Assembly (NCBI GenBank): GCA_000433035.1
Contig: FR890815.1
Span: 237,057-301,056 of the forward strand
Length of the DNA: 64,000 nt
Direction: 5' to 3'
DNA from: Staphylococcus sp. CAG:324
GTDB lineage: Bacteria; Bacillota_I; Bacilli_A; ML615J-28; CAG-313
The translations under genes and the position numbers were made by a program. Shown here piece after piece: positions 1 through 9,303 of the stretch. Within the stretch, counting starts at the first letter, position 1, and every line of letters starts with the position of its first letter. Below the pieces are notes generated by a model. The model was not told the origin of the DNA and ran no database searches. It saw only the letters and a program-made list of their open reading frames with translations.

Positions 1-1
1 T

Positions 2-1999
2 ACCGAAAGAGTGTTATATCATACAGGAAAAATCCACAAAATTGGTGAAACCCATGATGGTGCTGCACAAATGGACTGGATGGAACAAGAACAAGAAAGA
101 GGAATTACAATTACCTCAGCGGCAACTACTGCTTTTTGGAAAGGACATCGAATCAATGTCATAGATACTCCAGGGCATGTTGATTTTACAGTTGAGGTAA
201 GTCGTTCACTTAGAGTACTTGATGGTGCTGTTACAGTTCTTGATGCTCAAGCAGGAGTTGAACCTCAAACCGAAACAGTTTGGCGTCAAGCAACGGATTA
301 TTTAGTACCAAGAATTGTTTTTATCAATAAGATGGATAAGACTGGTGCAGATTTCAAATATAGTTGCCAATCATTAGATCATCGTCTTGGTGCCAATGCT
401 CATCCAATTCAATATCCAATTGGTGCGGAAAATAATTTTAAGGGTATTATTGACCTTATAACGATGAAAGCCTTTATTTATAATGAGGGTAGTGTTGATG
501 AAGATGGTCAAGAGATTGCAATACCTGCAGAATTGCAAGATGAAGCAGAATTTTATCGTGATGAATTAATAAATGCGGTAGCAGAATTTGATGATGAATT
601 AATGATGAATTATCTTGAAGGTGAAGAAGTAACAGCAGAGATGTTGAAGGCTGCTATTCGTAAAGGTACGCTTTCAGTAAAATTTTTCCCCATTCTTTGT
701 GGAACAGCCTTTAAAAATAAGGGTGTAAAAAAAGTTTTAGATGCTGTTATTGATTATCTTCCATCACCAATTGAAGTTGCTCAAATTAAAGGACATGATG
801 AAGATGGTAACGAAGTTATCGTGAATTCAGATGATGATGCTCCATTTTCAGCATTAGCATTTAAAGTTATGACTGACCCTTATGTTGGGAAACTTACTTT
901 CTTTAGAGTGTATTCGGGTCATCTAGAATCAGGTTCATATGTGCTTAATTCTACGAAGGATAAACGTGAAAGAATTGGTCGTATTCTTTTAATGCATGCC
1001 AATAATCGTACGGAAATTAAAGAAGTCTTTTCGGGAGATATTGCAGCAGCAGTTGGTTTAAAAGATACAACAACAGGTGATACAATGTGTGATGTAAATT
1101 ATCCTGTTATTTTGGAAAAAATGGTTTTCCCAGAACCTGTAATATCGGTTGCGATAGAACCTAAAACGAAAGGCGATCAAGATAAGATGTCTGTTGCACT
1201 TTCAAAACTCGCTGAAGAAGATCCAACCTTTAGAACTTATACTGATGCTGAAACGGGTCAAACAATTATTTCTGGTATGGGAGAATTACATTTAGATATC
1301 ATTGTTGATAGAATGAGAAGAGAATTCCATGTTGAATGTAATGTAGGACAACCTCAAGTATCATATCGTGAAACAATTAAAAAGAGTGCTGAAATTGAAG
1401 GTAAATTTGTTCGTCAATCTGGTGGTCGTGGACAATATGGTCATTGCGTAGTCGTATTTGAGCCAAACCCTGGTAAAGGATATGAATTTGTAGATGAAAT
1501 TGTAGGTGGTGTTATTCCTCGTGAATATATCCCAGCTGTTAATAAGGGAATTGAAAATTCACTTGCTAATGGTAACCTTGCGGGATTCCCAACCATTGAT
1601 ATCAAAGCAAGATTAGTTTTTGGTTCATATCATGATGTTGACTCTAGTCAAATTGCCTTTGAAGTGGCAGGTGGAATGGCTTTTAAAGCATCTGCAGATA
1701 AATGCCAACCCGTTTTATTAGAGCCGATAGAATCAGTGGAAGTAATTGTTCCAGATGAATATGTTGGTACTGTAATTGGTGATTTATCAACTCGTCGTGG
1801 ACGTATTGATGGACAAGAAGCAAGAGGAAAAACGCAATCTATTAAAGCATTTGTACCACTTGCTGAAATGTTTGGTTATGCAACCGCTCTTCGTTCAAAT
1901 ACGCAAGGTCGTGGAAACTATACGATGCAATTTGATCACTATGAAGAGTGTCCTAAAAATGTTGCAGAAGCAGTTGTAAAAAAACGTAGTGCTCAATAA
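2..1999 (+). CDS. fusA: Elongation factor G, 5'-truncated by the window edge
   Basis: Translational GTPase that drives ribosome translocation and, with RRF, ribosome recycling in the cytoplasm. The reading frame is already open at base 2, and its first residues (TERVLYHTG) match EF-G just after the P-loop. About 27 N-terminal residues, including the GTP-binding P-loop, lie upstream of the window, so the GTG at 11 is an internal valine and not a start. Visible family signatures are the switch-1 block around QERGITITSAAT, the G3 motif DTPGHVDFT, the G4 motif NKMDKTGAD, and the domain IV/V blocks RQSGGRGQYGH and PLAEMFGYATALRS. The length fits the usual 690 or so residues once the missing part is added. 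It lies 83 bp upstream of tuf, the classical str-operon order. Confidence 0.98.
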   Translation, partial: TERVLYHTGKIHKIGETHDGAAQMDWMEQEQERGITITSAATTAFWKGHRINVIDTPGHVDFTVEVSRSLRVLDGAVTVLDAQAGVEPQTETVWRQATDYLVPRIVFINKMDKTGADFKYSCQSLDHRLGANAHPIQYPIGAENNFKGIIDLITMKAFIYNEGSVDEDGQEIAIPAELQDEAEFYRDELINAVAEFDDELMMNYLEGEEVTAEMLKAAIRKGTLSVKFFPILCGTAFKNKGVKKVLDAVIDYLPSPIEVAQIKGHDEDGNEVIVNSDDDAPFSALAFKVMTDPYVGKLTFFRVYSGHLESGSYVLNSTKDKRERIGRILLMHANNRTEIKEVFSGDIAAAVGLKDTTTGDTMCDVNYPVILEKMVFPEPVISVAIEPKTKGDQDKMSVALSKLAEEDPTFRTYTDAETGQTIISGMGELHLDIIVDRMRREFHVECNVGQPQVSYRETIKKSAEIEGKFVRQSGGRGQYGHCVVVFEPNPGKGYEFVDEIVGGVIPREYIPAVNKGIENSLANGNLAGFPTIDIKARLVFGSYHDVDSSQIAFEVAGGMAFKASADKCQPVLLEPIESVEVIVPDEYVGTVIGDLSTRRGRIDGQEARGKTQSIKAFVPLAEMFGYATALRSNTQGRGNYTMQFDHYEECPKNVAEAVVKKRSAQ

Positions 2000-2012
2000 T
2001 AAAAACTTACGT

Positions 2013-2041
2013 TTTACTTGCAAAAAAAAAGAATTTATAAT
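2013..2041 (+). promoter_or_regulatory. Putative sigma-A promoter for tuf
   Basis: TTTACT, 17 bp, TATAAT lies between fusA and tuf. There is no hairpin between the two genes, so tuf is probably transcribed both from this site and by read-through from fusA. Seen by motif only. Confidence 0.5.
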
Positions 2042-2082
2042 AAAATATTAATGAAATTAAAAATAAAAAGGAGATTTTTATA

Positions 2083-3267
2083 ATGGCAAAGGAAAAATTT
2101 GTACGTTCAAAACCCCATGTAAACATTGGTACGATTGGACATGTTGACCATGGAAAAACAACTTTAACATCTGCTATTACTACTGTATTAGCAGAAAAAG
2201 GATTATCTCAAAAAATGGCTTATGACCAAATTGATGGAGCACCTGAGGAAAAAGCTCGTGGTATAACCATCAATACTTGTCACGTAGAATATGAAACAGA
2301 AAAACGTCACTATGCACACGTTGACTGTCCAGGACATGCTGACTATGTAAAAAATATGATTACAGGTGCAGCACAAATGGATGGAGCAATCTTAGTTATT
2401 GCCGCAACTGATGGACCTATGGCTCAAACTCGTGAACATATTCTATTAAGCCGTCAAGTAGGTGTTCCTAAATTAATCGTATTTTTAAATAAATGTGATA
2501 TGGTTGATGATGAAGAATTACTTGAACTTGTTGAAATGGAAGTTCGTGAATTATTAAATGAATACGGATTCCCTGGTGATGATACTCCAATTATTCGTGG
2601 TTCAGCTTTAAAAGCACTTGAAGGAGATCCAAAGGCTAAAGAAGCTATCGTAGAATTAATGAATACAGTTGATGAATATATTCCAGATCCAGTTCGTGAA
2701 ACTGATAAACCTTTCTTAATGCCAGTAGAAGATGTATTCTCTATTACTGGTCGTGGAACTGTTGCTACAGGACGTGTTGAACGTGGAACAGTTAAAGTTG
2801 GTGATACAGTAGAAATCGTAGGTATCAAAGATACTCGTTCAGCAGTTATTACTGGTGTTGAAATGTTTAGAAAGTTATTAGACCAAGCAGAAGCTGGTGA
2901 CAATATCGGTGTATTACTTCGTGGTATAGCTCGTGAAGATATTGTTCGTGGTCAAGTACTTGCAAAACCAAAATCAGTTACACCACATTCTGAATTTAAA
3001 GCAGAAGTTTATGTATTAACTAAAGAAGAAGGTGGACGTCATACAGCATTCTTCTCTAATTATCGTCCTCAATTCTACTTTAGAACAACTGATGTTACTG
3101 GTGTTATTGAATTACCAGAAGGAACTGAAATGGTAATGCCTGGTGATAATACTCAAATGACAGTTAAATTAATTCACCCAATTGCAGTTGAAAAAGGAAC
3201 TAAATTCTCTATTCGTGAGGGTGGAAGAACAGTTGGTGCTGGTTCAGTTTCTGAATTAGAAAACTAA
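2083..3267 (+). CDS. tuf: Elongation factor Tu
   Basis: GTPase that delivers aminoacyl-tRNA to the ribosomal A site. It has 394 residues, the normal length. The P-loop GHVDHGKT is at about residues 19-26. G3 DCPGHAD and G4 NKCDMVDD are intact, and the beta-barrel domains 2 and 3 are complete to the terminal GSVSELEN. An AAGGAGA site ends about 10 bp before the ATG. It follows fusA and ends at a strong terminator, so it closes the str-type operon. Codon use is clean and conserved, as expected of a highly expressed gene. Confidence 0.99.
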   Translation: MAKEKFVRSKPHVNIGTIGHVDHGKTTLTSAITTVLAEKGLSQKMAYDQIDGAPEEKARGITINTCHVEYETEKRHYAHVDCPGHADYVKNMITGAAQMDGAILVIAATDGPMAQTREHILLSRQVGVPKLIVFLNKCDMVDDEELLELVEMEVRELLNEYGFPGDDTPIIRGSALKALEGDPKAKEAIVELMNTVDEYIPDPVRETDKPFLMPVEDVFSITGRGTVATGRVERGTVKVGDTVEIVGIKDTRSAVITGVEMFRKLLDQAEAGDNIGVLLRGIAREDIVRGQVLAKPKSVTPHSEFKAEVYVLTKEEGGRHTAFFSNYRPQFYFRTTDVTGVIELPEGTEMVMPGDNTQMTVKLIHPIAVEKGTKFSIREGGRTVGAGSVSELEN

Positions 3268-3288
3268 TGATTTTATTTGAATGAAAAT

Positions 3289-3317
3289 AGTCTCTATGAA
3301 AAATAGAGACTTTTTTG
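3289..3317 (+). terminator. Rho-independent terminator after tuf
   Basis: The stem GTCTCTA (3290-3296) pairs with TAGAGAC (3304-3310) across a 7-base loop and is followed by TTTTTTGTTT. Confidence 0.9.
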
Positions 3318-3640
3318 TTTTTTAATTTTCATCAATCTATATAAATTGTTAATTTTAATTGTATAATTTATATAAATAAGTATATTTTGAATTTAGAAAA
3401 GACAAAAAAAAACAAAATTCGATATATAAATGATGTATAATTTTTTTGAAGAATTATATGATAAAATAAATTTGATAAAAATAATAAACTATAATTTATT
3501 TTAATAATCGATGAAAAGTAAAGATGTATATATGCTAAATCTAACAAATATCATATTTAAATATTATAAAATTCTTTTGGTTTAGACTTGTCATTTTAAA
3601 AATTTATAAAATATATTAATTTTAGGAGGTAAATTATATA
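3318..3640. other. AT-rich intergenic stretch between tuf and the surface block
   Basis: After the tuf terminator, this roughly 320-bp stretch has no plausible reading frame with a ribosome site, no clear hairpin and no RNA gene that I can recognise. It contains only A/T runs and the AGGAGGT site (3624-3630) of the next gene. Confidence 0.6.
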
Positions 3641-4156
3641 ATGACAAAAAAAAGTATAAGTTTAATAGTAATTTTTGCTTTCTTTTTTAGCATATGCGGT
3701 TGTAATAAACAAAATAAAATAAATTATAATTTAAGTTATAATCAAAATGAGGCATTTGGTTACAAAAAACTAGAAAAAGGTACACAACTTTATAGTAATG
3801 GTTTAATAAAATCATTAGAAGAATTAAAAAAGGAATGTACCGAATGGAACAATGATGCTTATAATGAAAGTTCGGATGGGTATTCTAGTGATTTGAATCA
3901 AAAACTAAGAGATTATGATGAGAACTATTTTAAAGAAAATGCTCTCATTATAGTTACATATGAAACGGCCAATTATCTTAAAACAAAACTTAAACACATT
4001 ATTGTTGATGGATCTACCTTAATCGTAAATATCAAACAAACAACTAAAATAGGAAATTATAGTACGGAGGCCTATTTTTGGTCAATGTTAATTGAGATTA
4101 AAAAGAATGACATAATCAATGTCGATGAACTAAAGGTTAATTGTAGTAAAAGGTGA
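3641..4156 (+). CDS. Small lipoprotein with a PrcB_C-like domain, partner of the downstream protease
   Basis: Protein of 171 residues. The N-terminal signal peptide ends in a lipobox (SICGC, Cys at about residue 21), so it should be anchored on the outer face of the membrane. The segment from about residue 85 (YDENYFKENALIIV, then ...GSTLIVNIK and a final ...MLIEIKK) resembles the beta-rich C-terminal domain of PrcB-type protease-complex lipoproteins; this is a pattern match by eye. A perfect AGGAGGT site precedes the ATG. Its stop codon lies inside the ribosome site of the next gene, a secreted serine protease, so the two are very probably co-translated. In Treponema, PrcB is needed for assembly of a surface protease complex; a similar partner role here is inference. 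It could instead be an unrelated lipoprotein. Confidence 0.75.
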   Translation: MTKKSISLIVIFAFFFSICGCNKQNKINYNLSYNQNEAFGYKKLEKGTQLYSNGLIKSLEELKKECTEWNNDAYNESSDGYSSDLNQKLRDYDENYFKENALIIVTYETANYLKTKLKHIIVDGSTLIVNIKQTTKIGNYSTEAYFWSMLIEIKKNDIINVDELKVNCSKR

Positions 4157-4161
4157 TAAAT

Positions 4162-7100
4162 ATGAAGAAAAGAATTTTAACTATAGTATTATTTTTATCC
4201 TTTTTAATTGTTTTCAATTTAAACACTATAAAACTATTTGCATATGAAGATTCTAGCAATTTAAGTATGAATCAAGTATATTTATCAAATTTATCTCAAA
4301 GTATTAAAATATACTCTCAAATTATACTTGAATTTCAAGTTAGAACAGATTTTCATAATAATAAAGAATATATGATTTATAATGAAAATTATGCTGGAGC
4401 ATATATAGATGATACTGGAATGTTAAATATAGCAGTGGTAAATAATAATAATTCAGTTAATTATATGTCAAGTGATTATAGTCAAGTTATTTATCAAGAG
4501 TTTACCTATTCGTACAATTTTCTTCAAAAAGTATTAAATTCAATTGAAGATATTATGCTAGAAAGTAGTGTTTATATTGTAGGTATTGATGATGAATTAA
4601 ATCATGTTTTTGTTGAATTAAATGATGAAACAGATGTAGAGGTTGTTATTCAACATCTACAAAATGAAGAGTTGTATGAACCTAATGCATTATATTTTGA
4701 AGTAGATTCTGATGGCGGATTGTCGGAAACATCAAATATAACTTATGGTGGTGAATCAATTTTTCATAGATATACAACGGGAATTATATCTAGAGGTACA
4801 TTTGCTGTTAACGCTGTTTGTAAGGATACAGGTAGAATTGGAGTGCTAACTAATGCACATGTAGCACCATATGATATGACAATGAGTTATGGTGGATATT
4901 GGGATGAATCAATAAGTAGTTTTACTGATGAAATCTTCTTAGGGACGGCTTCAAAATCGAGACAACAAAATACAATTGATGCTGCATTTATTCCTTATGC
5001 AGATCAGAGTAAATGGGAAATTACTCCATATGCAAAATATAATAATATCATTTATGATGATGTATGGTTAGGTAATGATAATCAAATTATTAAAGGACAA
5101 CCCATAATGAGAATAGGTCAAACTACTGGTGTTACTAGTGGTAAAATTAGAAGTACTAATACATCAGCCAAAATCAATGGTAAGAAATTAACTAATTTAT
5201 TTAGATTTACTAATCCGCCAGAAAAAGGAGATAGTGGTGGACCAATATACTATACAGATGGTGATAAACTTTATTTAATTGGACTAAATTTTGGTGTTGG
5301 AAATAATATTTTTAATAAGCATCTCGGATATGCATGTAGAATATCTAATGTTATGAGTGATTTGAATGTTACTCCGATTACCAATGATAGTTTTAATACA
5401 ACAATATTAGAGGATGGAACAATTCAATTGGATGGATTAAATTTTGATGTTTCTGAAGAATTTGTAATTCCTTCATCATTAAAAGGTAAAATTGTAAGCA
5501 AGATTGGAGAAAATGCATTTTCTAATAATGATGGAATAACTCAAATAATAGTTCCTCCTACTATTACATCGATTTCTGATGAGGCTTTTAAAAATTGTCT
5601 TAATTTAAAAGAGATAATAATTCAAAAAGAAACAGATATTACCAATGTAGGAACAGATGTTTTTAGTGGATGCAGTTCTTTAGAAAAAATAGTTGTTCCT
5701 ACATCTAAAATTTTTAGATATAAAGAAGATACCAATTGGTCAGAATATTCAAATTTAATTAAATATGTTGAAAGCCCATCTAATTATGATTTTCATTGCA
5801 GAACGCCTCGAAAAGAGTTAACTTTTGATATCTCTCAAGGTGAAACGATTTTATATATGTTAAATATTGAATGTCCTATTCAATATATGATAGATGTAGA
5901 AGCCTCATCTAAATTAATTATGAATATATATGATGAAAATATGGATTTAATTGCAAATGGATTAACTATTGAATCAGGAGGTAAACATATTGTTTTTAGT
6001 TGTCCTTCTTTACAAATAGGAAAAGCCTATATTGAAATATATATGGAAAATAACCTAAATTTTGGAGATATAACGATTCAAATGTATCCACATACATCAA
6101 CAAATAATTATATCAAAACAGGAAATAAAGTTAATGTTTTAACCCATTTACATGAAAATAAAAATGAGTTTTTGATTACAGCATCAGCTGGCGACTTACT
6201 TTGGTTAAAAGTAGAAGGATTAGTCAATAATAATTTAGTTAATTCACAAAGTAGCATTTCTATTAAAGATTTTAATGGAAATGTTATCGAAAAATGTAGT
6301 TTAAGTGAGTATTTTCATAGTGCAGAAAGTGTTAGTGATTCTAATAATATAATGTTTTATGCAAGCAATAATGAAACTTATAAAATTTATTTAGAAGTTG
6401 CTGATTTAGATTATTATGAATTAACACTAACTGTTTTACAAGTGACAGATTTTACATGCTTTAATATGAATAATGAAGATAGATATTTTGATGAAATAAG
6501 TATGCCTTTAGGTGATTTTGCATATGTTTATAATTTTGAAAGGATTGGAACATATAATATCATATTAGAATATTTAGGGAATCAAACAAATGATATGTTG
6601 TTTGTTTTGTTTGAAACAAATGATTCTAATGAGTATACTTATAAAAATTCATTTGCAATAAATAGTTCATCAAATTTTATTGACCTAACTGAAACTTTAA
6701 CAAGTAGCAAGAAAATATTATTATGTGTATTTGATAGTATAGGAATGGGAAACTTAAATATTAGTATTTCTAAACAAATTGATAGTAAAAAATTTACTAT
6801 TTATACTGATTCTTCTAGTGTAAAAGAACCTATTGTAATAACACAAGGATTTACTCAGATATGTTATTTAGGATCAGATGCACCTAACACATCTTCAAGA
6901 TATAAATATTATAATTGGTATTCAGTAAATACCAATGTAGCTATTGTTAGTAATTATGGAACGATAACGGCAGTTGGTATAGGCGAGACAACGATTCAAT
7001 GTGTATATAAAGAAGATCCTTCAATTATAGCTACATTAGATATAAAGGTCGTTGAAGATACAAGTACAATAAAAGTTAGATTAAAATATGGATTTGATAT

Positions 7101-7410
7101 TCGAGAAGATGGTACAATTAGCGGAACAGAAGTTACTAGTGGTTTAGGTAATGTAATTGAGGTAGCACAATTTCCAGATGTAACGATACATAAAGGTTAT
7201 ACTAGACTTATTTGTTTAGGTGATGATAGCCCAAATTCGAGTATTCAAGCATTTACATGGATTGCATATCAAGAAGAAGGAGATAACGGCATGGTTACTG
7301 TAAGTTCATTTGGCACCATTCAAGGTACTGTTTCTGGTTGGGTTACAGTCAAGGGAGTATATAAATATAATAGTAACTATGAAGTCTATATTAGAATCTA
7401 TGTAGAGTAG
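4162..7410 (+). CDS. Secreted trypsin-like serine protease with LRR and Ig-like domains
   Basis: Protein of 1082 residues from the ATG at 4162, placed 5 bp after AGGTGA; the in-frame GTG at 4153 would overlap that site and is less likely. A hydrophobic signal peptide ends near LFAYED, with no lipobox. The chymotrypsin-fold catalytic triad is intact: His233 (TNAHVAP), Asp273 (NTIDAAF) and Ser358 (KGDSGGPIY). After the protease, residues of about 420-530 carry BspA-type leucine-rich repeats (IGENAF..., DEAFKNC). A long beta-rich middle may include pre-peptidase-like domains. Near the C-terminus come two Ig-like (Big_2-type) segments. There is no sortase motif. It is co-translated with the PrcB-like lipoprotein and ended by a strong terminator. 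The substrate is unknown; host protein or mucin cleavage is inference. Confidence 0.88.
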   Translation: MKKRILTIVLFLSFLIVFNLNTIKLFAYEDSSNLSMNQVYLSNLSQSIKIYSQIILEFQVRTDFHNNKEYMIYNENYAGAYIDDTGMLNIAVVNNNNSVNYMSSDYSQVIYQEFTYSYNFLQKVLNSIEDIMLESSVYIVGIDDELNHVFVELNDETDVEVVIQHLQNEELYEPNALYFEVDSDGGLSETSNITYGGESIFHRYTTGIISRGTFAVNAVCKDTGRIGVLTNAHVAPYDMTMSYGGYWDESISSFTDEIFLGTASKSRQQNTIDAAFIPYADQSKWEITPYAKYNNIIYDDVWLGNDNQIIKGQPIMRIGQTTGVTSGKIRSTNTSAKINGKKLTNLFRFTNPPEKGDSGGPIYYTDGDKLYLIGLNFGVGNNIFNKHLGYACRISNVMSDLNVTPITNDSFNTTILEDGTIQLDGLNFDVSEEFVIPSSLKGKIVSKIGENAFSNNDGITQIIVPPTITSISDEAFKNCLNLKEIIIQKETDITNVGTDVFSGCSSLEKIVVPTSKIFRYKEDTNWSEYSNLIKYVESPSNYDFHCRTPRKELTFDISQGETILYMLNIECPIQYMIDVEASSKLIMNIYDENMDLIANGLTIESGGKHIVFSCPSLQIGKAYIEIYMENNLNFGDITIQMYPHTSTNNYIKTGNKVNVLTHLHENKNEFLITASAGDLLWLKVEGLVNNNLVNSQSSISIKDFNGNVIEKCSLSEYFHSAESVSDSNNIMFYASNNETYKIYLEVADLDYYELTLTVLQVTDFTCFNMNNEDRYFDEISMPLGDFAYVYNFERIGTYNIILEYLGNQTNDMLFVLFETNDSNEYTYKNSFAINSSSNFIDLTETLTSSKKILLCVFDSIGMGNLNISISKQIDSKKFTIYTDSSSVKEPIVITQGFTQICYLGSDAPNTSSRYKYYNWYSVNTNVAIVSNYGTITAVGIGETTIQCVYKEDPSIIATLDIKVVEDTSTIKVRLKYGFDIREDGTISGTEVTSGLGNVIEVAQFPDVTIHKGYTRLICLGDDSPNSSIQAFTWIAYQEEGDNGMVTVSSFGTIQGTVSGWVTVKGVYKYNSNYEVYIRIYVE

Positions 7411-7423
7411 AAATATCAAAATT

Positions 7424-7463
7424 AAAGGATTAGTAAATTGTGAAAATACTAATCCTTTTTATA
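7424..7463 (+). terminator. Terminator after the trypsin-like protease
   Basis: A perfect 12-bp stem, AAAGGATTAGTA (7424-7435) with TACTAATCCTTT (7447-7458), followed by T residues. Confidence 0.92.
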
Positions 7464-7577
7464 TTGATTTTTTAATCATTTTATTAGTAGAATATATTAC
7501 TAAAAAATATAAAATATACCAAATTTAATTAAATATTTTAATATTTTTTAAAAATCAAAAAAAGTAAAAAAATGCAA

Positions 7578-7591
7578 TGTAAGCGATTTCT
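7578..7591 (+). promoter_or_regulatory. cre-like (CcpA-type) operator candidate
   Basis: TGTAAGCGATTTCT matches the CcpA cre consensus except for the final base. It lies about 90 bp upstream of the lipoprotein start at 7682. By motif only. Confidence 0.35.
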
Positions 7592-7681
7592 TTATTATAT
7601 TATTTTATTAAATAAATATTATAGTATATACTATTATCATCATTTAAAAAATGATAATATGTATGGACAAGGAGGATTACA

Positions 7682-9289
7682 GTGAAAAGAAGAGTTATGT
7701 TATTTTTTTTAAGTTTTGGAATAGTTATGACGTTAACTTCATGTTTTATGGCAACCGAAATCGTAAGTGTCAACTTAGCGTCAACGGATGTTTCAAAAGT
7801 ATTTGAAGTAAATGAATCATTTGATATTAATAGTCTTCAATTAGAAGTAACTTATAGTGATGGCAAAGTATTTGATGTTAGTGTAGATGAATCAATGATA
7901 ACAGATTTTGATTTAACAACAATCGGAACTAAAAATGCAATAATTAACTATAAAGATTTTGTACTCACCTATACGTATCAAGTAGTAGAAAGTAAATATC
8001 TAATTGTAAAATTTAATACAGATGAAGAATTACCTAAAATTGAGGATCAACTTGTTTGTTATGGTGATGTAGTAACAAAACCAAATGATCCAAAAAAAGA
8101 GGGGTTTACATTTTTAGGGTGGTTTTTAGATGATATCATTTATGATTTTAATAGTAATGTTACTACAAATTTAAATCTTGTGGCAAAATTTAGAAAAATC
8201 TTAAATGTTTATCAAACAGAGGTAGTATGCAAATTAGATGAATTTGTTAATCAAATTGACGCAAGATTATATCCTGAGGACGGATTTTTAGAAATTCTTA
8301 CAATTATTGAAGAAGGAAAAAATGTAGTTTCAAAAGCTACTACCAATGAAGAAGTAGATGATGTTTACAATCAAGTCATTGAGCAGGCAAAGGCAGTAAA
8401 AAATTTTTGTAATTTGTTCTTAGATATCTTTGCAACTTATCATATGGATGATTATTATAGTGAAGAATGGGAAAAAATGATTGCCATTAAAAATCTGACG
8501 GTTGAGACTTTGAATACTTATAAAGGTGGTGCACCATTACCTGTAGCAACCTATTTCAATGCTGTTGATGATTTAACAAAGGTTGTGACTAAAGAACAAG
8601 ATCATGAATTAGCAGCCTATTTAAAAACAACTAAAATAATGGAGTTAAACAAGTATTTTACAGCCATAAATATAGAATATTATACAGATGATGCTTTGAC
8701 ATTCATGTATAATATTTTGGAAGAAGGAATAAATACGATAAATTTAGCTTTGAGTAGAAAAGATGTTGTGAATGCCTATTTAGAGATTATAGAACAATTC
8801 AATGCTGTTGATAAATGTCCTAAATATAGTGATATTTTAGAACTTTTAGCATATATTGATGTTTTGGATTTGAATAATTATTATGCAGCACAACAAGAAG
8901 AGTTGAAGGATATTTATTTTGAATATGCTAATAGTTTAAGAAACATGTCATCAGAAGAAGATGTTAGTATGCTACTAGAAGAAGCAAAACAGAAAATGGA
9001 CGAAGTTATAACAATACAAGAGGATAAAGTTATAGCGGATGCTCTTCTTAAGAAATGTTTAGAAGATTTTAGTCTTTTTTACGAAACTCTTCTTGCAACT
9101 TATGAAGAACAAATCAATGCTTTAGAGATGGCAGAATATGCGCTTGAAGAAATTGAGATGACGTATCAAAATTATGTTAATGAAATAAGTATGGCTTTAG
9201 GTTCTGCTGCTATTCAAGCAACTTATGATGAGGCAGTAGCAAATCTTGAGGAAAATATTTTAATGATTATTGAAATGTATAGTTGGTAA
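7682..9289 (+). CDS. Lipoprotein with Ig-like domain, InlB B-repeat and helical repeats
   Basis: Protein of 535 residues starting at GTG, chosen because AAGGAGGA ends 6 bp upstream. The signal peptide has lipobox LTSC (Cys21). Residues of about 28-107 look like a bacterial Ig-like fold (Big_3 type). Residues of about 115-175 form one InlB/Listeria-Bacteroides B-repeat, with KEGFTFLGWFLDD as its signature. The rest, about 180-535, is alpha-helical and acidic, with at least three repeats of about 100 residues reminiscent of FIVAR three-helix modules. There is no enzyme motif. It lies 14 bp upstream of the large subtilase and is probably co-transcribed with it. An adhesin or binding role is inference from the domains. 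Confidence 0.85.
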   Translation: MKRRVMLFFLSFGIVMTLTSCFMATEIVSVNLASTDVSKVFEVNESFDINSLQLEVTYSDGKVFDVSVDESMITDFDLTTIGTKNAIINYKDFVLTYTYQVVESKYLIVKFNTDEELPKIEDQLVCYGDVVTKPNDPKKEGFTFLGWFLDDIIYDFNSNVTTNLNLVAKFRKILNVYQTEVVCKLDEFVNQIDARLYPEDGFLEILTIIEEGKNVVSKATTNEEVDDVYNQVIEQAKAVKNFCNLFLDIFATYHMDDYYSEEWEKMIAIKNLTVETLNTYKGGAPLPVATYFNAVDDLTKVVTKEQDHELAAYLKTTKIMELNKYFTAINIEYYTDDALTFMYNILEEGINTINLALSRKDVVNAYLEIIEQFNAVDKCPKYSDILELLAYIDVLDLNNYYAAQQEELKDIYFEYANSLRNMSSEEDVSMLLEEAKQKMDEVITIQEDKVIADALLKKCLEDFSLFYETLLATYEEQINALEMAEYALEEIEMTYQNYVNEISMALGSAAIQATYDEAVANLEENILMIIEMYSW

Positions 9290-9303
9290 TGGGAGGAAGA
9301 AAG

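Noticed and set aside
2454..2903. Long antisense open frames inside tuf, the LRR genes and the foldase genes
   Set aside because: They lack ribosome sites, mirror the codon pattern of strongly conserved genes on the other strand, and resemble no protein family.
4153..4161. GTG at 4153 as start of the trypsin-like protease
   Set aside because: It lies inside the AGGTGA ribosome site that correctly serves the ATG at 4162, and the signal peptide starts cleanly at that ATG.
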